Positions 35,373 to 46,415 of a DNA stretch of 64,000 nucleotides are shown one piece after another. The position numbers and the translations under genes are program-made. Origin of the DNA: Scalesia atractyloides (taxonomy: Eukaryota > Streptophyta > Magnoliopsida > Asterales > Asteraceae); contig CAMTDV010000003.1 of the NCBI GenBank assembly GCA_947069175.1, positions 31,529,353 through 31,593,352 on the forward strand, in the 5' to 3' direction. Numbering within the stretch: the first letter of the stretch is position 1; each line of letters begins with the position of its first letter. A model generated the notes under the pieces. That model searched no databases. It worked only from the letters and a program-made list of their open reading frames with translations, and had not been told where the DNA came from.

Positions 35373-35586
35373 CTTTTTAATTAATTTTCTTTTACTTTTT
35401 AACAATTAAAATTTATATCTTCTAATTTGTTTGTTAATTATGTATTGTTTAAAATTAAAATAAGTCATAAATAAACAACAAAAGTTTAAAACTGATTGTT
35501 CGGTTAATAAACGAAGCGGGTTTTGAAAACTCGTTTTTCGACGGATGTTACAGTATCCCCTACTTTTAGAAATTTCGTCCCGAAAT

Positions 35587-36792
35587 TTAAGTAGTGGTAG
35601 TTACAGGAAATAGGTGTGGGTATTTCTCGCGCATTGAGTCTTCACGTTCCCAAGTAAACTCAGGTCCTCGTTTCGACTCCCAGCGTACCCTGACAATTGG
35701 GATGCGGCTTCTTCTTAAACGTTTTTCCCCAAAGTCCATAATTTCTACTGGTCTTTCAATGAAATGCATAGATTCATCGACTTGAATGTCTTCTAGAGGA
35801 ATATGGAGATTCTCATCGGCGAGGCACTTTTTCAAGTTTGATACGTGGAATGTGGGATGAATTCTGTTGAGTTCCTCCGGTAGGTCAAGCTTGTAGGCTA
35901 CAGGTCCTACTCTTTCGAGTATCTTGAAAGGACCTACGTAACGTGGTGCTAGCTTGCCTTTTTGGCCAAAACGAACTACTCCCTTCCACGGCGATACTTT
36001 TAAAAGTACTTGGTCGCCAACGTTAAACTCCAAGGGCTTTCGTCGCTTGTCAGCATAGCTCTTTTGACGACTTTGTGCCGCTAGAAGGTTGCTTCGGATT
36101 TGATGAATCTTGTCGGTTGTTTCTTGAATTAATTTTGGACCGGTGATTTGAGCTTCTCCAATTTCGTGCCAACATACTGGTGATCGGCACTTACGACCAT
36201 ATAACGCTTCGAAAGGTGCCATGCCGATACTTGAATGATAGCTGTTGTTGTACGAAAATTCAACTAATGGTAGGTGAGCGTCCCAATTCCCTTTGAAGTC
36301 TATAACACATGCTCGAAGCATGTCTTCAAGAGTTTGAATGGTGCGTTCAGATTGAGCATCAGTTTGGGGATGATAAGCGGTACTGAGATCTAACCGTGTA
36401 CCCAAAGCGGCTTGTACAGCTTGCCATGTTCGTGAAGTGAAACGACCATCATGATCTGATATAATGCTTAACGGTACACCATGACGGCTTACGATTTCGC
36501 TAATGTAGATACGAGCTAGTTTCTCATTCTTAAAGTCTTCGCGAATCGGAATGAAGTGAGCTGATTTTGTAAGACGATCAATGATTACCCATATAGTGTC
36601 GTACCCACCAGAAGTGCGAGGTAACCCGGTAATGAAGTCCATGGTTATGTTTTCCCACTTCCATACAGGTATTTCAGGTTGGACCAGAAGTCCTGAGGGT
36701 CTTTGGTGTTCAGCTTTCACTTTAGAACAGGTAAGGCACTTGGAAACAAAAACAACAATATCCTTCTTCATGTCAGGCCACCAGTAGGTGTA
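35587..36792 (-). pseudogene. D integrase with chromodomain-like C-terminus
   Basis: Inserts the element cDNA into the chromosome. A 394-codon frame from 36771 carries CLTC (finger residues 12-15), MDFITGLP with first catalytic Asp45, IISDHDGRF with Asp106, and YHPQTDAQSERT with Glu142 (G of the usual DGQSE is Ala). GPEFTWERED near the end is the chromodomain-like signature of chromoviruses, thought to steer insertion to particular chromatin. The frame continues upstream in register (YTYWWPD, 36772-36792) to a TGA at 36793-36795 that separates it from the His half of the finger. The integrase core itself looks intact. Confidence 0.92.
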
Positions 36793-37290
36793 TCAAAGGT
36801 CCTGATACATCTTGTCGGCTCCTGGGTGTACAGAGTATCGTGTTTTGTGCGCCTCTTTCATAAGGGTATCGCGAAGGTCGTTGTGATCGGGAATCCATAT
36901 GCGATCTAGATAATACAGAGTGCCGTCAGATTTTGTTTCGAGTTTGAGTTCTGCTCCACAAGATAACTCATTGCGTATGTCGTATTCTGTTATGGAAACA
37001 TGTTGGGCTTCTCGGATTTGGTCTTTGATGTTGGTCCTGATTTGCGAACATAGAAGATGAATGGAGTTCGCATAACCCTTTCGACTGAGTGCATCGGCCA
37101 CCACATTTGCTTTGCCGGGATGATACCGAATTTCACAGTCGTAGTCATTAAGAAGTTCGACCCATCTTCGTTGCCTCATATTCAGCTCCTTTTGGTTAAA
37201 GATATGCTGGAGGCTCTTGTGGTCAATGTAAATTTCACACTTGGTACCATAGAGGTAATGTCTCCATATCTTAAGAGCGAATACAAAGGC
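36793..37290 (-). pseudogene. D RNase H C-terminal part and integrase finger start
   Basis: In register with the frames on both sides: FALKIWRHYLYGTKCEIYID continues the RNase H domain after the stop at 37291, then NQKELNMRQRRWVELLNDYD and RYHPGKANVVADALSRKGY. The linker ends HPGADKMYQDL, the His-containing half of the integrase HHCC finger. It is bounded by two in-frame TGA codons (37291-37293 and 36793-36795), each explained by one base change. Confidence 0.88.
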
Positions 37291-39504
37291 TCAAAGTTCT
37301 AGGTCGTGAGTAGTGTAGTTCTTCTCATGAGTTTTGAGCTGCCTAGAAGCATAGGCTATCACTTTTCCCCTTTGCATTAAAACACAGCCTAGTCCCTGCC
37401 CTGATGCGTCGCAATAAACTACAAAGTCATCGCAACCTTCAGGGAGTGTGAGGATAGGTGCGTCACAAAGCTTTTGCTTAAGGGTTTGGAAGGCTTCTTC
37501 TTGTTTAGGTCCCCATGCGAAGGGTTTTCCTTTATGTGTCAAAGTCGTGAGTGGTACAGCGATACGAGAGGAATTTGATATGAAACGACGATAGTAACCA
37601 GCCAAACCCAGGAAAGATCTTACTTCGGTTGGGGTACGTGGCGCTTGCCATTCTTGCACTGCTTTGATCTTTGAGGGGTCGACATGTATTCCCTTGTCAT
37701 TGACGACATGACCAAGGAATTGTACTTCCTTTAACCAGAATTCGCATTTAGAGAACTTAGCGTAGAGCTTTTCGGTTCTTAAGAGCGTGAGGATGAGTCG
37801 AAGGTGTCGTTCATGATCAGTCTTAGACTTTGAGTAGATGAGAATATCGTCGATGAAGACTATAACAAAGCGATCGAGATAGGGTTTGCAAACTCTGTTC
37901 ATTAGATCCATGAAGACGGCTGGAGCGTTGGTTAGACCAAAGGGCATGACCATGAATTCATAGTGACCATAACGAGTTCGGAAGGCGGTCTTTGGGACGT
38001 CTTCTTCATGTACTCTGAGTTGATGATAGCCAGAACGAAGGTCGATCTTTGAAAAACAAGTGGCGCCCTGGAGTTGGTCTAGAAGATCGTCGATACGAGG
38101 TAATGGATAGCGGTTCTTGACCGTTAATTTATTGAGTTCTCTGTAATCGATACACATGCGAAACGTTCCGTCTTTCTTCTTCACAAATAGAACAGGTGCA
38201 CCCCAAGGCGATGAGCTAGGGCGTATGAATCTTTTGTCGGTCAATTCTTGTAATTGGCTGGCTAGCTCTTGCATTTCGGATGGGGCTAACCTATAGGGAG
38301 ATTTCCTGACGGGTGTAGCGCCCGGTATAAGATCAATGCGGAATTCGACTTCTCTCTTGGGAGGAAGTCCTGAGATGTCATCGGGGAAGACTTGCTGGAA
38401 TTCTTTCACTACAGGTATGTCTTCGAGTTTCTTCTCCTTATTTCCCTTCTTGACAACGTGGGTTAGAAATGCTATATAATTCTTGCGGAGATATTTTCGG
38501 GCTTGAAGACAGGACATCAGTTTGAGTCCTTTCGAAGGGGTTTCTCCAAAAATTCGTAGGATTTGACCGTCTGTAAGAGGAATGCGAATGAATTTTTCGC
38601 GACATACCACTTCAGCATGATCTTGGCTGAGCCAGTCCATGCCGATTATAATGTTAAAACTTCCCAACTTCATGGGAATGAGGTAAATAGGAAAATCGTG
38701 ATCGTTTAGAGTAATAGTACAGTTTCGGATGACGGAGTTTAATGAGACCGGTTTTCCGTCAGCAACTTCTACTGTTATGGATTCCATAAGTTTATCACGA
38801 GTTTGGTGGAGGATGGGTTCAAATTCTAAGGACACGAAACTCTTATCCGCGCCAATATCAAATAACACGGATGCATAACTACCATTGATGAGAAACGTAC
38901 CGTTAACTACGTTGTTGTCGGCCCTTGCTTGGCTGGCGTTGATGTTAAATGCTCTTCTTCTAGTAGGTGGAGGAGCTTGGTTATCTTGGTTCACCGGATT
39001 TGCTTGAGCTTGAGCATGTATGATGTTTACCAAGCGTGGACAGGTGTTTCTAAAGTGGTTTGGGTCTCCACAATTGTAGCAAGCCCGCATGGGTGGCATC
39101 ATGGGGTAGTTGGGTTGGTAGTAGGTTTGGGCCGTATGTTGTGTAGGTGGTGGTAGTGGGGGTTGTTGGGCTTGACCCATTATTTGATGGTGGGTTTGAG
39201 TTAGGGTTGGTGGCGGTTCATTCGATGTAGTGAGCGGCAGGCTTGGATGGTATGACCTGCACGGCCACAGCCGGTGCAATATTGACAGGGGTATTCGGGG
39301 GAGTGATGGTATTGACAACGGGTGCACTTTGGGTAAGGGCCAGAGTATTGCCTCTTGTATGGTGCGGGTGAAGGAGTAACTTGTGTGATGGGTGCAGCAG
39401 GGATAGGGAAATTTGTTTGGGTGACAGCAAAATTTCTGGTATTTCGTTTCCTCTTGTTTGAAAATTTTAAGGAGGAGGTGGAATGGTTGGAAGTTTGGCC
39501 TCAA
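37291..39504 (-). pseudogene. D nucleocapsid, protease, reverse transcriptase, start of RNase H
   Basis: A 737-codon frame. Residues 1 to about 110 are out of frame with gag and not meaningful. Knuckle CYNCGDPNHFRNTC at 142-155. The retropepsin active site reads LFDIGADKSFVS (Asp216-Ile-Gly), where DSG or DTG is expected; the GSFNIIIGMDWL block follows. RT spans about 385-600: DGTFRMCIDYRELNKLT, FSKIDLRSGYHQLRV, MPFGLTNAPAVFMDLMNRV and catalytic VFIDDILIYS (Asp552-Asp553). RNase H starts VVYCDASGQGLGCVLMQ (695-711). The frame ends at a TGA where Gly of the usual ELGAV is expected. The Ser-to-Ile change may impair processing, since Thr or Ser at this site stabilises the catalytic fold. Confidence 0.93.
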
Positions 39505-40258
39505 CGGGGGCTTTCTTTCTCTCCTTTTTAAATTTACCGTTTCTGATACGGTTCTCGGTAAGTTCGGTGGCTAATTCCATAGCAGCTTCGAGAGTTGCAG
39601 GCGAAGTGCTGAGGACTGAGTCTTGAATCTTCGAGGGGAGGCCCCGAATATAGTGTTCAACCAAACGGTATACTGGGGTGAACAAGTTAGGAACCATCTG
39701 GTCCAGCTCCAGAAATCTTTTGTTGTAGGAAGTATGGTCCCCTTCCTTTTGCTTCAGCGAGTGGAATTCATCTTCCAACTTCTTGAGTTCGCTTCTTGGG
39801 CAGAAGCGTTTTGTCATCATTTCCCTTAACTCTTCCCAGGTTAAGGCCATCGCGTCTTCAACTCCTCTCTTACCCTTCTCGGTGTTCCACCAGGTCAGGG
39901 CTACCCCAAATAATCTCCCGGTTGCGTAACGTACCTTGCGATCCTCGGGACAATCGCAATTTAGGAAGGTGTTTTCCATTTCCTCAAACCAGTGGAGGAG
40001 AGCGGTGACACCTTTGGTTCCTTCGAACTTTGGGGGATCGCAAGACTTGAAGTGCTTGTAGGAACACTTCTTGGAGGAAGGGTTGTCGATGTTTTGATCC
40101 TCTTGATTGGGTGGGTTGACAGGATTCGCGGTGAGAGCTTGCTAGACTTGAATTACAATATCAGGAAGTACCGCGGCCATTTGTTTCGCAATCTGAGTGG
40201 CCAAACGTTCGTTTGACCTTCCTGACTTTCGTCCTCCACGTAGCTGCCTGGCCGACAT
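39467..40258 (-). pseudogene. D gag capsid domain
   Basis: The start ATG at 40258 gives MSARQLRGGRKSGRSNERL, reasonable for a chromovirus gag. A TAG at about 40144 replaces a Gln-like codon. The frame goes on with CDPPKFEGTKGVTALLHWF, GVALTWWNTEKG, LTWEELREMMTKRFCPRSE, YNKRFLELDQMVPNL and YIRGLPSKIQ (Retrotrans_gag domain). It ends at a stop at 39467. The first knuckle, CTGCGRAGHTIQAC, lies further on near 39240-39282 in another frame, so at least one frameshift separates capsid from nucleocapsid. Confidence 0.88.
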
Positions 40259-41058
40259 CTACAGGAACATACATAGGAAGATTGTGAGTTTATGGAGTCT
40301 TTTTAGGTGTCATGTGTCTTAAAGAAAATGAAAATAGCATAAATATCAATAATGCAACTACATCCATAGGATGTCTTGGGTTTGCTCATGTTGGGCCTCA
40401 AATGTCCTCCATACCTTCACCTGTATAGTCATGTGGGCCCCCATGACTATTGGCTTGGTAGGATTCACATTAGTATCGGCGATTTAACACTCGCATGACC
40501 CGAATGAAAACCACAAAATATGTTTACGAGATGTATGGTCGGAATGTGTCCAGGTGTAGACACAATGACAACTCAAAGTGGGGTTAGCTCACACGACGTT
40601 TGGTATGCATGCTTTGGCCTAATAGGTACTTCGTACTCTCATCGTTAGTCCCCAGGTAGGCAAACTGGTCCTTTATTTTGGATTTATACGAATGCCAAGC
40701 CTAGACAGGACGTTCCGACTACCGGTACTTGTACCCTTCCAGTTACTACATGCCCGTCATGAGAACTCACTTTGATGAGATTCGAAAATACAAAAATCAT
40801 CGTAAAAGCAATCATGAAAATGATGTGGTGTGTGCTTTCATGGATATAATATGTTATGAGAATATGATTCATGATAGGCATTATATGATAATATATACGT
40901 ATGAACATGCTTGCATAACATTGAATGTAACATTTAACATAAAACATATAAACATCATGAAATTTGGCATGAACACACAAAAATCTTAAAAATTTCTAAT
41001 CAACTATAGTATAGGCTCTAAGGATCTAATAACCTATCCTATATCCCTATAGTCATGA
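40259..41058 (-). other. D leader between primer site and gag
   Basis: No coding sequence. It is AT-rich in the first half (sense), with GGGCC-type and CCATGACTAT-containing segments around 40370-40460. It ends about 15 bases before the 5' LTR in the primer site. Confidence 0.6.
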
Positions 41059-41070
41059 CTCTGATACCAA
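41059..41070 (-). promoter_or_regulatory. D primer binding site (tRNA-iMet type)
   Basis: Sense TTGGTATCAGAG, two bases inside the 5' LTR boundary at 41073. Same primer type as A and C. Confidence 0.9.
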
Positions 41071-42167
41071 TCTGTCACACCCCGACCCGCAGCGGAATAA
41101 GAGTCGGGGCATAATTGGGTTATCACCAAAGCTCATGATGTTTACTAATATGTTTCATATTTATTAAATCCAAATTACATTTTAAAGTTCCAAGTCAAAT
41201 TCATACAATACAAGGAAAGGAAAAATTAACTAAAACAAATCCATAATCTAAACTGGTTTATTCTTCTAAGCCGCCGTATATGTTTCTTGCTTCAACTTGA
41301 TCACCTGTATCATGTGTAAAAATAGGAAATTTTTGGGTCAACAAAAGTTGGCGAGTGAACCTTGTTAAAAACATTTGTTATTGATTCATTATTGTAATTA
41401 ATTTAGGAAAATTGTGCAATAATCATATATGAACAAATGTATGTAAACATTACAATCACAAACCACCTTGCTTAAGCATGAAATAAGAATGACAATGTAT
41501 ATGTTGGTAACGTCCCGTTCACGCTCATAGGTAATGGGGAACTGACGGCCTATGCTAATGTATGTGAGATCAAGGCTCAATCAAACGGAGCCGATCTTAT
41601 GTTGGCAACGCCTGGTTCACGCTCATAGGTAATGGGGAACAGCTCACGCTCATAGGTAATGGGGAACGGCGGCCTATGAAATGTATGTACTGAAATGATA
41701 AATTAAATCTAAACTTCAACCACACAAACAACGGATACATATTGAATACACATGATCGTGAATATGATGGATGCACAAGTGTTTAATTAAAATAAATAAA
41801 TGGCGACACATGATACACCCCAAAATGTGATTAAAACGGGGAATTGGTAAAGATTCACTCACCTTGGGTGCGTTTGTTTGAAGGTGTTGAATGCGCACGA
41901 GTTTAGAGGATTGATCGACGAGAGATAACTAACCTAATAAATAACGAAAAGGTACGGTAAGTATGTGGATTTTATTAACTATTTTGATAGGATTTTTGGA
42001 TGTATTTTTGTGAGTTTAAGGCTACTTTCTAACTTTAAAAACGTTACTTTTAAGTATTTTTAATTGATTTTTAAATTAAATAAATATATAAAATAATAAA
42101 AAAAATGTTGACTTTTTGACTTTGACCGTTGACCGTTGACCGGTTCGGTCGGTTATATTGTTGCACT

Positions 42168-42578
42168 GAGTGAGGTTCGAACCAGTGACCTCTCGTACGC
42201 GTGCACGCAGCTCTACCAACTGAGCTACGTGTCTAACCCGAAATAATTCTGTTTTTAATTATACTTATATACTATTTAATTTAATCCGAAAATCATTTAT
42301 TTTTAAAAAGGATTTTAAATGTATCGAACCGGTGCTGTCCACAAGTCTCGAACCCGGGACCTGTGAGTTAACGTGCACACAGTCCACCGCTGGACTGTGT
42401 GTCTAACCTGGTTAATAACCCGGTTTTTATTATACTTAACATGATTTTGAGAGTTAACCCGGTTCAGTTAAAAAGGCATTTTTATATCAAGAGAGTAAGG
42501 CTGGGACAAGAATCGAACGCGCGACGTATGTGAAAATGTTTGCACACAGTCCACCGCTGGACTGTGTGTCTAACCCGT
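42168..42578 (-). repeat. Three tandem tRNA-like units in D 5' LTR
   Basis: Same three units as in the 3' LTR (42168-42238, 42336-42411, 42499-42575). The A box TAGCTCAGTTGG (complement of 42216-42227) and GGTTCGAACC core are unchanged. Single substitutions fall next to the unit 1 B box (GG to AG on its 5' side in the plus reading) and in unit 2. Confidence 0.7.
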
Positions 42579-43426
42579 TCATTAAACCGATTTTAATTAA
42601 TCTTATATTATACACAACTTCATCTTCTTCGTTCAAAACACAGACATCGATCAACTGACTGTTATTTGTTAAATTAACTTAACGAACGTTATGAGCCATC
42701 GTAAAGTAATGAACAGAAAAAGGTTTGAGGGTTGATGGTACCGAACTGTTCGTCTTTCTTCAGAAGTCCGGCAAGGTCGTCGGCTCTGTTAGTGAACTTC
42801 GGCTGTTAGGATCAATCAACAGTTCTGCTCGATTAATTATGAAATTGAGGTACTTAAACAAAGATTGACAGGAGTTTGAAGGGTTATACCGATTCTCAGT
42901 GCGATATCAGAAATTTCAGAGATTTTCCGGCGAGGGTTGAATATTCCGGCTACGTCGCCTGGGATGGATTCTGATGGTGGATTTGTGTTAGTAATAGTCT
43001 AATCAATTTATTGAAACAGAAAAAGTCGAAGGAATTACCGTGTGGATGTGAGTCTCGGTTTTCCGGCGACTTGCAGATATTTTCCGGCGAGTGAAATTAC
43101 GTCGAGAATTTGTGCGATTTTGAGCGAAAGGGCTACCAGTGAGTTGTGGGTGGATTTATAGGGAAGAATCGAGACGCATGGGGTCGGATTTCAGTCTTGA
43201 TTCGAAGTCAGCCGTTCTCCGGCGATTACGACTGGTGTCGCGGGTTCAGACGTCGGTTATAACCGTCGTCAAGGTTAATTCTTCGGTTAAATTGGAAGAA
43301 ACCGTCAATTATCGACGTAATCGTCGGGATTTCCGACGACTGCAAAAATGGGCGCTACTTGACTGGATTTGATTTCCGAGATTCATTATTTCAATTAATC
43401 GTTTCGGTATCTTAACAAAAACCCAA

Positions 43427-43510
43427 AGTGGCGGAGTGGTTGGATAAGTGAATATTAAGACTTGAGGATTTTCCGGCTGACCCGGGTTCGACTCCCGGCA
43501 GCCGGTTTTT
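43427..43510 (+). repeat. tRNA-Ser/Leu-like sequence in D 5' LTR
   Basis: Identical by eye to 35289-35372, including the paired T arm and the T run. It lies in U3, about 270 bases upstream of the LTR TATA box and on the opposite strand. Confidence 0.65.
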
Positions 43511-43695
43511 CTTTTTAATTAATTTTCTTTTACTTTTTAACAATTAAAATTTATATCTTCTAATTTGTTTGTTAATTATGTATTGTTTAAAATTAAAATA
43601 AGTCATAAATAAACAACAAAAGTTTAAAACTGATTGTTCGGTTAATAAACGAAGCGGGTTTTGAAAACCCGTTTTTTGACGGATGTTACACCACT

Positions 43696-43988
43696 CTCCA
43701 CTGGTCGACCAGCCGCCTCCCAGCCACAGGGTCCTCCCTCTCCGCCTGAGTTTTCATTTAGGCTTGCCGGTGTGAGGCGTTCGATGACGCTTGCTGAGTT
43801 TGCCGTTCATCGCGGCATATACCTGCAGGAGGAGATTGCTACGGATGTTTATACGGAGGGGCTAGTGGTGGTGGATAGACCCACTATTTTGGGATTTTGG
43901 GATTTTGGGAGGTGGTCTCAGGCCCTGACACTTGGGAGCATGTCAGGGCGAAGGGGAGGATTTCTCACGTTGCCGACCCGCTGTACAG
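43696..43988 (+). pseudogene. F: ATHILA ORF-1-like gene, second part
   Basis: Continues the gene cut by D. After a Pro-rich linker the conserved block PEFSFRLAGVRRSMTLAEF appears, then AVHRGIYLQEEIATDVY and GLVVVDRPTILGFW. A frame change near 43900 leads to a segment ending ISHVADPLYR. FRLAG...MTLAEFAVHRGIY is the recognisable ATHILA ORF-1 signature. The coding sequence runs directly to a GT donor at 43989. Confidence 0.7.
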
Positions 43989-44066
43989 GTACGTACGTTT
44001 ATTCGGTAATTGTTTGATTATTGTTGCTATGAATTAATTTCCGTATTTCGCTAATATAATGTGCAG
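43989..44066 (+). other. Candidate 78-base intron of gene F
   Basis: CAG/GTACGTACG donor, a CTAAT branch-like sequence at 44051-44055 and a GTGCAG acceptor. Removing it restores the reading from DPLYR to HLHWMLATSITARGQ. The frame and family match make this a convincing intron. Confidence 0.65.
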
Positions 44067-44738
44067 GCATCTACATTGGATGCTCGCTACGTCTATTACC
44101 GCTCGCGGACAAAGCCGTGAGTGGTGTACGAGCACCGATTTATTTTTTTACTATTGCCTTTTGTACATGAGGCCGTGCGCACTTGCACACTTTCTCGGCC
44201 AGTACTTCGCCTCCGCCCATCACCGGTAGGAGCGCGACTTTTTGTACGGCGGGGCGTACGTCACCGTCATTGCCCGGTCGTTGGGTCTTGTGCCGGAGAC
44301 GGATTGTAGCCGGCCATACCATCCACGCGGATGGGTTTTCAGACCTTGCAGGGGATGAGGCTGGTGAAGAGGTGAGCCATGGATTCCGGAGCCGCTGCCA
44401 CATCAGTTCGATATCCGCCGGCAGATGAGGCAGCGGTAGTCCAAGACCCTCCGGTTGATTTTGACGGACCGGCACCGCCACCGCCACCTCACGGGGCGCC
44501 TCAGTTTCCGCAGAACGCCCTTCCAGGTCTGCCCTAGGGGGTGCGGCATACCCGCGCTTACGAGCCGACGTCGAAAGGCTTATGAATCTCGTTGGCTGGC
44601 TGGTTTCGGGAGGCACATGATAGATGAGAGAGGGGTTACCTGCCATACCGCTCCCACCACCTCGAGCACCACAACAACAGCAGCAGCCACAGCAGCCAGA
44701 TCCCGATCCCGACTCCGAGGCCTACTCGTATGCGTAGA
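44067..44738 (+). pseudogene. F: ATHILA ORF-1-like gene, last part
   Basis: Reads HLHWMLATSITARGQSREW, then LFFYYCLLYMRPCALAHFLG and QYFASAHHR, followed by an in-frame TAG. Family sequence then resumes as DFLYGGAYVTVIARSLGL. After about 44300 the frame shifts repeatedly; Pro-rich and Gln/His-rich tails can be traced to about 44738. At least one stop and three frameshifts mean no product is expected. Confidence 0.65.
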
Positions 44739-45403
44739 CGTTTTGTATTTAGTATTCAGCTATGCAGATACATATTGTTATGGTTGTACAAAGTTATATT
44801 ACATATGTATATATGTTATATTTAACTTTGTTTTCAGTTATTCGATTACTTGATGATTGTTTGTGTTAAATCGACGATGAAATGTAATACGAAAACAACA
44901 TATACTTCTTGCATTCATCTTAAAATGTAAAAACAATTAAATATATAAACGATTAAAAAAGATAACTCACTTTTTATACAATAAACAAAACTTTTGAAAT
45001 ATCTAAAATTACACCACAAAAAAAAAATTCAACCTCCAACAACAATCAATTTACCCCACCAAAACACTAGTTTTTCAAACTCCAATAACAACCAATCTAT
45101 TCCACCAAAACACCCATTTTCCAACAAAAAAAAACCAAGTTCCTAGACGGGTCGTCTAGGTCTAGACGTCCCGTCTAAACACTCAAATTTATGCGCCCTG
45201 CCAGGTACCTGCTGACTCCTAAAAATCAGTGCTATACGGGGCGTCTAGCCTTAAACGACCCGTCTAGGGCTCAATAATATTCAAATAGACAGAAGGAGTG
45301 TGTGAATAGATTTAGCCTTCCTAAATCATGAAAATGTAGATAGAGTTCAGAAAAAATTGTCAGTAATATTATACCTCCCTTTAATCTGTATTTTCCAAAC
45401 TAA
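44739..45403. other. Downstream flank of F with TAGACG palindromes
   Basis: AT-rich, non-coding. At 45144-45177 and 45236-45271 it holds inverted motifs such as TAGACGGGTCGTCTA and AAACGACCCGTCTAGG, echoing similar motifs upstream of F at about 32140-32510. They could be terminal or subterminal parts of a mobile unit that carried F; not proven. Confidence 0.45.
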
Positions 45404-46415
45404 ACGATTATGACAACGTTCTTTTCACCTCTATTGTTTTTCTCATGATTTGATCAGCATAACTATCCCAAAGTGTGACAAAAATTTGCTTCTTCCTAAA
45501 AATTAAATATACACAAAAGGCAATGATTAATTTAGAAGTAAATAATTTTGAATATATTATAGTATCAGTAGTAAATATATATAAAATACTGTAAGTCTTC
45601 AAGCATAAAGATGAGTTTCTTTTCATCTTTTCCATTGTTAGTATAGGTATCTAGCTCGTACGGAAAACTCTTGACCACAAATCCAATTACATCTGAAAAA
45701 ATGAGTAATCTCAGTAAAAGTAAATTTTTTAATAAAGAAATATACTTATCATATTAGAAAGTACCAATTGGACTTTAAATAACTTGTTATCAGTTGGATC
45801 CCGACATATTTAAACAGGGTAAACTCAAGCCCCCATTGAGAACCAACAGGCTCGTGGCGTTCCTCAACCGTGGTTCTAACTGAAGTTAATCTTCAAAGCA
45901 CTGTGAACATTTTTCACTTTCTTGCGGTTCTCACCCAACGATTGATTGCGAATAGTCAGACAACGTTTTTCTTGTAAGAGACGTTCGTATTCAGTTGCAT
46001 TTTTTGCCAACACAAACGCTTGCATTTTAGTTCCTTGAAATGCAAAAAAGGTATATAATAGTAAAATATTTTGTATAAAAAACATAGACAGGTGTAAAAA
46101 ATATCATAAACTTTATATTTTAATGTAAATACAGACAATAGTTTTATAATGATTTCTTTAATAATCATCAAAATTAAGAACTAATATCGTAGAAACATTC
46201 TACACGTATTTAAAAAGTGTCAGATTTCAATGATTTTAACATCTAAAAATAGTCGATGTACACTTACTTCATGGTCCATGAATATCGTAGCAATAAACCT
46301 TTCTAGCATTCTTTAAGTCAGCTCTTGTCTACAGTCGAACAATGCGGATCCTTATGGTGTAGTCATCGACGTTGAGGTCCAAATTATTTAACATGGTGAT
46401 AGCTGGTTTTTCCAT
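45404..46415 (-). pseudogene. RPA70-like (replication protein A large subunit) pseudogene with introns
   Basis: Start ATG at 46415. Exon 1 (to about 46266) reads MEKPAITMLNNLDLNVDDYT then a stop after IRIRIVRL. Exon 2 (about 46033-45881, after a good CAG acceptor) gives TKMQAFVLAKNATEYERLL and CLTIRNQSLGENRKKVKNV, the OB-fold seen in plant RPA1/DUF223 proteins, then shifts frame. Further pieces, DVIGFVVKSFPYE near 45650-45706 and KQIFVTLWDSYADQI near 45450-45490, match the second OB fold. A minus-strand TATA box lies at 46627-46634. RPA1 proteins bind single-stranded DNA; plant copies also travel with Helitrons. Stops and a frameshift mark it as dead. Splice sites are estimated. Confidence 0.6.

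Larger units (their letters stand above)
32908..35552 (-). repeat. D 3' LTR (2645 bases)
   Basis: Plus-strand reading from TGTCACACCCCGACCC to CGGATGTTACA. Sense features: TATA box CTATAAATC at 35015-35023, a three-unit tRNA-like tandem at 34030-34440, a TTGACC array at 33942-34008, the conserved GGTGAGTGAATC...TTCCCCG module at the complement of about 33674-33702, and a separate plus-strand tRNA-like sequence at 35289-35372. Confidence 0.92.
32908..43690 (-). mobile_element. D: nearly complete, young Ty3/gypsy chromovirus-type element
   Basis: Complete structure: LTRs 32908-35552 and 41073-43690, perfect target duplication CCACT (32903-32907 and 43691-43695), primer site at 41059-41070, polypurine tract next to the 3' LTR (35553-35562). 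Gag-pol order is capsid, nucleocapsid, protease, RT, RNase H, integrase with a C-terminal chromodomain-like segment. That order and the GPEFTWERED block point to the Tekay/Del lineage. By eye the LTRs differ by about 17 substitutions plus one 27-base indel (length difference is exactly 27), so the insertion is recent compared with A, B and C. Confidence 0.93.
41073..43690 (-). repeat. D 5' LTR (2618 bases)
   Basis: Nearly identical to 32908-35552. TATA box at 43153-43161 (minus strand), so U3 is about 530 bases and the remaining 2.1 kb is transcribed leader. The tRNA-like tandem is at 42168-42578 and the antisense tRNA-like sequence at 43427-43510. The TTGACC array is shorter by 27 bases. Confidence 0.92.
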
